Assembly: GCA_035645555.1 (NCBI GenBank)
Contig: DASQMI010000086.1
Location: 124,001-188,000, forward strand
Source of the DNA: Lysobacter_F sp035645555
GTDB lineage: Bacteria; Pseudomonadota; Gammaproteobacteria; Xanthomonadales; Xanthomonadaceae
DNA: 64,000 bases
Reading direction: 5' to 3'
Shown: positions 57,297 to 64,000 of the stretch, one piece after another
How the letters are laid out: every line of letters starts with the position of its first letter
Numbering within the stretch: position 1 is the stretch's first letter
Notes under the pieces: model-generated
The model's database searches: none
The model's input: the letters and a program-made list of their open reading frames with translations, nothing else
Told to the model about the DNA's origin: nothing
Position numbers and translations under genes: made by a program

Positions 57297-58688
57297 TCAC
57301 GACACGTCCGCTCCGTCTGACGCCCCGTCCGACGCCGCGTCGCCGCTGCGGGCCTGCGCACGCGCCGCGCGCAGACGGTCGAGCTTCTCCTTGAGCTTTG
57401 CCTCCAGCCCGCGTTCGAACGGCCGGTAGTACACGCGCTCTCCCATCGCGTCCGGAAACGCGGTCTGGTCGAGCGCGATGCCGCCGTCCAGCTCGTGGTC
57501 GTACTGGTAGCCGCGGCCGTAGCCCAGCTGCTTCATCAGTCTGGTCGGCGCGTTGCGCAGGTGCAGCGGCACCTCCTGGGTGCCGTGCTCGCGCACGTCG
57601 CGGCGCGCCTCGCCGAACGCGACGTAGGCGGCGTTCGATTTCGCGGTGCTCGCGAGGTAGATCGCCACCTGCGCCAGCGCGAGCTCGCCTTCCGGGCTGC
57701 CGAGGCGCTCGTAGGTGTCCCAGGCGTCGATCGCCATGGCGAGCGCGCGCGGGTCGGCGAGCCCGATGTCCTCGACCGCCATGCGGGTGAGGCGGCGCGC
57801 GAGGTAGATCGGGTCGCAACCGCCGTCGAGCATCCGCGCCAGCCAGTACAGCGCGCCGTCGGGATTGGAGCTGCGCACGGATTTGTGCAGCGCCGAGATC
57901 TGGTCGTAGAACTGCTCGCCGCCCTTGTCGAAGCGGCGCGTGCGGTCGGCCAGCACTTGCGCGAGCGTGGCCTCGGTGACCTCGCCGCCCTCGCCCTCCG
58001 CCAACTCGGCGGCGATCTCCAGCAGCGTCAGCGCGCGGCGCACGTCGCCATCGGCGGCGCCGGCGATCTCGCGCAGCGCGCGCTCATCGACGCGCAGCCC
58101 GCGCCCGCCGAGCCCGCGTTCGGCATCCTCGAGCGCGCGCTGCAGCGCCTGCGCGATGTCGTCGATCGACACCCCCTCCATCACGTGCACGCGGCAGCGC
58201 GACAGCAACGCCGAGTTGAGCTCGAACGACGGGTTCTCGGTAGTGGCGCCGACGAACAGGATCGTGCCGCGCTCGATGTGCGGCAGGAACGCATCCTGCT
58301 GCGCCTTGTTGAACCGGTGCACCTCGTCGACGAACAGCACGGTGCGGCGGCCGATCGCGAAGCGGCGCTCGGCTTCGGCGAGCACCTGGCGCACGTCCGG
58401 CAGACCGGACAGCACCGCCGAGATCGCATGGAACTCGGCATCCGCGTAGCGCGCGAGCAGCAGCGCGAGCGTGGTCTTGCCGCAACCGGGCGGCCCCCAC
58501 AGCACCATCGAGTGCACGTGGCCGCTCTCGATCGCCCGCCGCAGCGCCGAGCCCGGCGCCAGCAAACGGCGCTGGCCCACCATCTCGTCGAGCGTGCGCG
58601 GGCGCATCCGCTCGGCCAGCGGCCGCAGCGTCTCGCGGTCGGGACTCAGCAGATCGGGCGTGAGGTCGGGCGTGCTGCGGCGGGCCAC
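57297..58688 (-). CDS. rarA: Replication-associated recombination protein A (AAA+ ATPase)
   Basis: A 463-residue clamp-loader-like ATPase. Walker A GPPGCGKTT (K71), Walker B LFVDEVHRFN, sensor 1 FVGATTENPSF, then the tetramerisation domain ending QEVPLHLRNAPTRLMKQ. RarA (MgsA) acts at stalled forks with SSB and RecA-type pathways. A GTG start at 58688; TAAGGT near 58717-58722 may be the -10. In Xanthomonadales it usually sits beside lolA and ftsK, as here. The last 15 residues are Ser/Asp/Ala-rich. Confidence 0.95.
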   Translation of the reverse strand: MARRSTPDLTPDLLSPDRETLRPLAERMRPRTLDEMVGQRRLLAPGSALRRAIESGHVHSMVLWGPPGCGKTTLALLLARYADAEFHAISAVLSGLPDVRQVLAEAERRFAIGRRTVLFVDEVHRFNKAQQDAFLPHIERGTILFVGATTENPSFELNSALLSRCRVHVMEGVSIDDIAQALQRALEDAERGLGGRGLRVDERALREIAGAADGDVRRALTLLEIAAELAEGEGGEVTEATLAQVLADRTRRFDKGGEQFYDQISALHKSVRSSNPDGALYWLARMLDGGCDPIYLARRLTRMAVEDIGLADPRALAMAIDAWDTYERLGSPEGELALAQVAIYLASTAKSNAAYVAFGEARRDVREHGTQEVPLHLRNAPTRLMKQLGYGRGYQYDHELDGGIALDQTAFPDAMGERVYYRPFERGLEAKLKEKLDRLRAARAQARSGDAASDGASDGADVS

Positions 58689-58748
58689 GGGCGCGGTCGA
58701 ACGGACGGGCCTGCCACCTTAGCAAGAGCGCCGTGGCGGTCGGGAGCG

Positions 58749-59381
58749 CTAGCGCGGCGCCGCCGGCGTCTCGCCGAGCCGATAGGTCAGGTGGCGCCAG
58801 CGCGCGCCGGGCGCATCCCACACCGCCGAAATCTGCAGCGGCGCGCGGCCTTCGGCGGCGAAGTCGGCGTGGCCGCGGGCGTCGATGCGGTGGTGGCGCG
58901 CATCCACGCCCTGCACCGCAAGCGCGTCGAGCTCGAACGCGACCGGCTGCCCGGCGAACTCGGCCGCCAGTGCCCGCTGCATGGTCTCGCGGAGCGCGGC
59001 ACGCAGCTGCGGCGGCGCCTCGTCCGCGCCTTCCCGGGCCGCGAGCGAGAGCCGCAGCTCGGTCAACTGCGCGATGCCGATGTCGTAGCCGGCATCGAAG
59101 CCGAAATCCAGCCACGGCCCGGCGTCGTCGAAGCGCAGACGGCCGCCGCCGCGCAGGCGCCGGTCGCGCAGGCTGAGCGGCGCGATCTCGAGCCGCTCTA
59201 CGTCGACCGCGAGCGCGCGCGGCCGGAACTCGCCCGCGATCGCCGCTTCCAATTGGCGCTCGAGCGCGGCGCGATCGAGCGCCTGCTCCACGGCCACCGC
59301 CGGCGTCGCCGGCGGCGTCACCGCACCGGCACCCATCCACAACGCAAGCCCCAGCCACACCACCGACGACGACTGCCGCAC
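58749..59381 (-). CDS. Exported protein of unknown function
   Basis: A 210-residue protein with a signal-like N-terminus (VVWLGLALWMGAGAV). The GTG start at 59381 was chosen because AGGAG lies eight bases before it; a GTG ten codons upstream is also possible. The body has ALERQLEAAIAGEFRPRALAV, RGGGRLRFDDAGPWLDFGFD, ETMQRALAAEFAGQPVAFELDAL and a last strand HLTYRLGE. It resembles periplasmic proteins that accompany lolA in this order, no family I can name. Convergent order: rarA, this gene, lolA. Confidence 0.65.
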   Translation of the reverse strand: MRQSSSVVWLGLALWMGAGAVTPPATPAVAVEQALDRAALERQLEAAIAGEFRPRALAVDVERLEIAPLSLRDRRLRGGGRLRFDDAGPWLDFGFDAGYDIGIAQLTELRLSLAAREGADEAPPQLRAALRETMQRALAAEFAGQPVAFELDALAVQGVDARHHRIDARGHADFAAEGRAPLQISAVWDAPGARWRHLTYRLGETPAAPR

Positions 59382-59542
59382 TGCCACCGCTCCTGCCGAA
59401 TACAGGAGCACTGTGGAAATGCCGCGGTCGACGCACCGTGAGCCGGCTGTCTGCCTGCTGAAGGTTTCAGCCGCCTGCTGGCACTCGGAAACGCGAACGG
59501 CGGGCCGTGCCCGCCGTTCGCCGCTCCCTGCGCGAGTGGAGC

Positions 59543-60169
59543 TCAGCCTTCGCCGATGACGTCCACGCCCTTCGGCGGCGTGAAGCGGAAGCGTCCGGCG
59601 GCGAACGCGGGATTGCGCTTCCAGCCGTCGAAACGGATTACCGTGCGCTGGCCGGCACCGTCGATGATCTCAAGCGTGGCGAGCTGGCCGCCGGCGAAAC
59701 CCAGCCGCGCGCTGCGGAAGCCGGCGTCCTCGCCCTGCTTCGGCTGCAGCTGCAGCCACTCGATACCATCGCGCGCACCGGCCTCCTCGACCACGAACTG
59801 GCGCTCCAGCCGGCCGGGATCGATCAGCGCCGACAGCGGGTGGTTCTGCTCTTCCGGCCCCTGCGCACGCACGGTGACCTGCTCGAGGTCCGGCTCGTAG
59901 TTCCACACCTTCCTGCCGTCGGCGAGGATCAGCTGCGGGTACGGCCTGGCGTACTCCCAGCGGAACAGGCGCGGCGCCGACAGCGCCACGGTGCCGCTCG
60001 CAGTCTCCTTCACCTTGCCGCGCGCGTCGAAGACCTGCTGGCTGAAGCGGCCTTCTAGCCCCTTCAGCCCCTGGGTGAACGTCGTCAGGTCGGCACGCGC
60101 CCCGGCCCAGGCGGGCAGCGCGGCGCAGGCGAAAACGGCGGTCAGACCAAGCTTGAGCATCCGGTTCAT
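59543..60169 (-). CDS. lolA: Outer-membrane lipoprotein carrier protein
   Basis: A 208-residue periplasmic chaperone with a signal peptide (residues 1-22, ending AWA). LKGLEGRFSQQVFDARGKVK, FRWEYARPYPQLI, GRKVWNYEPDLEQVTVR and PLSALIDP are LolA blocks; the protein ships lipoproteins from LolCDE to LolB. Relevant to the many lipoproteins in this window. Directly downstream of ftsK, 88 bases apart, on the same strand. Confidence 0.96.
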   Translation of the reverse strand: MNRMLKLGLTAVFACAALPAWAGARADLTTFTQGLKGLEGRFSQQVFDARGKVKETASGTVALSAPRLFRWEYARPYPQLILADGRKVWNYEPDLEQVTVRAQGPEEQNHPLSALIDPGRLERQFVVEEAGARDGIEWLQLQPKQGEDAGFRSARLGFAGGQLATLEIIDGAGQRTVIRFDGWKRNPAFAAGRFRFTPPKGVDVIGEG

Positions 60170-60257
60170 CGGGGCGTCCGTCGGGGCGAGGTGCGGCGAG
60201 TCTGCCGCGGGGAAACTGAATAGGGTGCGGATACGCGAGGACCGCGTGAACGCGTGT

Positions 60258-62609
<2,352 letters not shown>

Positions 62610-62669
62610 GGTGAGGATCTGCCTCAGATTGGTTCCGTTAGCCGTTGAAGATACAGGAAAACGGGAACC

Positions 62670-62691
62670 GGGGCCGGCACGGGCCGGCCCC
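62670..62691 (-). terminator. Terminator after ald
   Basis: On the minus strand, GGGGCCGGC and GCCGGCCCC form a perfect 9-bp stem with a four-base loop, 15 bases after the ald stop, followed at a distance by CGTTTTCC. GC-rich and likely functional. Confidence 0.6.
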
Positions 62692-62705
62692 GCTGGAGGC
62701 GATGC

Positions 62706-63773
62706 TTACAGCTTCATGCCCTGCAACGCCGGGTGCACCAGGCGGCCGCCCTCGACGTTGATGCCGCGCAGCAGCGGCTGGCTGTCGCGCCAGTTGCCGG
62801 ACGCGAGCTTGGTGACCCACGGCAGGATCGCCGCGCAGATCGCCTGCGAGCTGGTCTGCGGCACCGCGCCCGGCATGTTGGTCACCGCGAAGTGGGTGAC
62901 GCCTTCCTCGACGTAGGTCGGCTCCTTCCAGGTGGTCGGCCGCGAGGTTTCGAAGCAGCCGCCCTGGTCGATCGAGATGTCGACCACCACGCTGCCGTCC
63001 TCCATGCCGCGCAGCATCTCGCGGGTGAGCACGTGCGGGGCCACCGCGCCGGTGACCAGCACCGCGCCGATGACCAAGTCCGCGGAGGCGACCTCGCGCG
63101 CGACCACTTCGTCGTACGGGTACAGCGCGGTGACGTTGTTGCCCAGGCGCATCATCGCGTCCATGCGGTCCTGGCGCTTCTCGAACACCACCACGTTGGC
63201 GCCGCCCGCGGCCGCCAGCGCCGCGGCGTTGCCGCCTGCCGCGCCCGCGCCGAACACCACCACCTTGCCGCGCTCGGTCGACGGCAGGCCACCGAGCAGC
63301 TTGCCCTTGCCGCCCATCGGCTGGTGCAGTAGGTGCGTGCCGACCTGCACGCCGATCTTGCCGGCGATGATCGACATCGGCGCCAGCAGCGGCAGCGAGC
63401 CGTCGTCCAGCTCGACCGTCTCGAACGCGACGCCGGTCAGGCCGATGTCGAGCAGGCGGCGGGTCAACTCCGGCAGCGGCGCCAGGTGCAGGTAGCAGAA
63501 CAGCAGGTGGTCGCGACGCAGGTGCTGCAGGTCGCCTTCGATCGGCTCCTTGACCTTGACGATCAGCTCGCCCTTCTCGTACAGCGCGGCCGCGTCCGGC
63601 GCGATCTTGACGCCCAAGCGCGAATAGTCGGCGTCCTTGAAGCCGCTCTTCAGGCCAGCGCCCTGCTCGATCCACACTTCATGGCCGCGGTTGACCAGAT
63701 CGCCCGCAGCCGCGGGCACCAACGCCACGCGACCTTCGAGGGTCTTGGTTTCCTTGGGAATACCGATACGCAT
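62706..63773 (-). CDS. ald: Alanine dehydrogenase
   Basis: A 355-residue NAD-dependent enzyme interconverting L-alanine and pyruvate plus ammonia. MRIGIPKETKTLEGRVAL is the canonical start; the pyruvate/alanine lysine lies in the VKVKEP region; GKVVVFGAGAAGGNAAALA is the NAD Rossmann loop; TNMPGAVPQTSSQAI closes the active site. CGGAGA is about six bases before the ATG. A strong terminator-like hairpin precedes the gene within its probable leader (63794-63815), suggesting conditional expression. Confidence 0.96.
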   Translation of the reverse strand: MRIGIPKETKTLEGRVALVPAAAGDLVNRGHEVWIEQGAGLKSGFKDADYSRLGVKIAPDAAALYEKGELIVKVKEPIEGDLQHLRRDHLLFCYLHLAPLPELTRRLLDIGLTGVAFETVELDDGSLPLLAPMSIIAGKIGVQVGTHLLHQPMGGKGKLLGGLPSTERGKVVVFGAGAAGGNAAALAAAGGANVVVFEKRQDRMDAMMRLGNNVTALYPYDEVVAREVASADLVIGAVLVTGAVAPHVLTREMLRGMEDGSVVVDISIDQGGCFETSRPTTWKEPTYVEEGVTHFAVTNMPGAVPQTSSQAICAAILPWVTKLASGNWRDSQPLLRGINVEGGRLVHPALQGMKL

Positions 63774-63793
63774 TGGTGTCTCCGGCGGCCCAG

Positions 63794-63815
63794 AAAAAAC
63801 GCCGCATGCGCGGCG
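63794..63815 (-). terminator. Intrinsic terminator inside the ald leader (possible attenuator)
   Basis: On the minus strand CGCCGC, loop GCAT, GCGGCG, then TTTTTT, all within 22 bases, lying 20 bases before the ald ATG. The only transcription units near are ald itself and a divergent gene, so the terminator must lie in the ald leader. It would stop most transcripts unless an antiterminator forms. Confidence 0.6.
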
Positions 63816-63974
63816 CGTGCTAGGCCGGATTGTCGTGTTGATGACGTCGTTGAGGGGGCTGCAACGATACGTCGGCTCCGCGCGCCTTGTCTTGTCGCGG
63901 TGTGACCGCCAAGCTATCCGGACGTGTCCGCCGGCGCTCGACCGGCCCGCACGCCGCCGTATCAACGCCAGCGG

Positions 63975-63980
63975 ATTATA
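63975..63980 (-). promoter_or_regulatory. -10 box (TATAAT) for the ald leader
   Basis: A perfect TATAAT on the minus strand, about 200 bases before ald. Transcripts from it would begin near 63968 and pass the terminator at 63794-63815 before reaching ald. Its -35 position is partly outside the window. Confidence 0.4.
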
Positions 63981-63983
63981 TAC

Positions 63984-64000
63984 ATGACCCCCACCAAGCA
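63984..64000 (+). CDS. First codons of a divergent gene at the right edge (possibly trxB)
   Basis: ATG ACC CCC ACC AAG CA at the edge gives M-T-P-T-K. In related genomes a thioredoxin reductase gene often sits next to ftsK/ald, and enteric TrxB begins MGTTKH, so trxB is a guess from order and a five-residue resemblance only. TTGTCG and TATCCG at 17 bp spacing (about 63892-63920) might be its promoter. Confidence 0.3.

Overview
The window is GC-rich chromosomal DNA with no insertion sequence, prophage or CRISPR array that I can see. Gene families and order (ftsK, lolA and rarA side by side; guaB-guaA; an AlgZ/AlgR-like sensor-regulator pair; paired signal-bearing peptidases) and its intergenic hairpin repeats point to a gammaproteobacterium of the Xanthomonadales (Lysobacter/Luteimonas/Xanthomonas relatives). 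This placement is inference. The genus cannot be fixed from the sequence alone.

Layout. 1-7.3 kb: a sugar-transfer-type ATP-grasp gene cut by the left edge, then guaA, guaB and folD, a DUF1244 gene and a class I fumarase. 7.4-13.7 kb: a LytS-type kinase and LytTR regulator directly upstream of an RND efflux permease and its membrane-fusion partner. 13.8-24.3 kb: exported and stress-related enzymes (PQQ-type sugar dehydrogenase, NTF2-like protein, ferredoxin-NADP reductase, lipoprotein hydrolase, glutathione peroxidase with a STAS-like partner, amidohydrolase, M3 peptidase, DUF72). 24.4-33.8 kb: class II sirtuin, UdgX-type uracil-DNA glycosylase, a histone-H1-like protein, rhomboid protease, POT peptide transporter, GST, M14 peptidase. 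33.8 kb: tRNA-Val(CAC) with its own promoter and terminator. 34.6-40.4 kb: the complete four-gene ligase-associated DNA repair cassette (MBL exonuclease, ATP-dependent ligase, Lhr-like helicase, PdeM phosphoesterase). 40.5-48 kb: MgtC, an OmpA lipoprotein, then an operon-like run tviB-like / GltB-like / alr / photolyase. 48-50.7 kb: several very small proteins, a Nudix hydrolase, an HD hydrolase and a DksA-type zinc finger. 50.8-57.3 kb: a regulatory island with FliA (sigma-28), FlgM, two sensor kinases, two response regulators and a degenerate-receiver HDOD protein, but no flagellar structural gene. 57.3-64 kb: rarA, a hypothetical gene, lolA, ftsK, ald, and the first codons of a divergent gene.

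Two themes stand out. DNA repair is over-represented: the ligase cassette, UdgX, photolyase and RarA. The 50.8-57.3 kb island looks like a self-contained sigma-28 circuit: on the minus strand upstream of flgM I find a sigma-28 promoter match (7/8 in the -35 box, exact 11-bp spacer, 6/8 in the -10 box) that should also drive the sensor kinase behind flgM. A third theme is promoter architecture. Four genes have a -10-like hexamer exactly six bases before the start codon, which predicts leaderless mRNAs.
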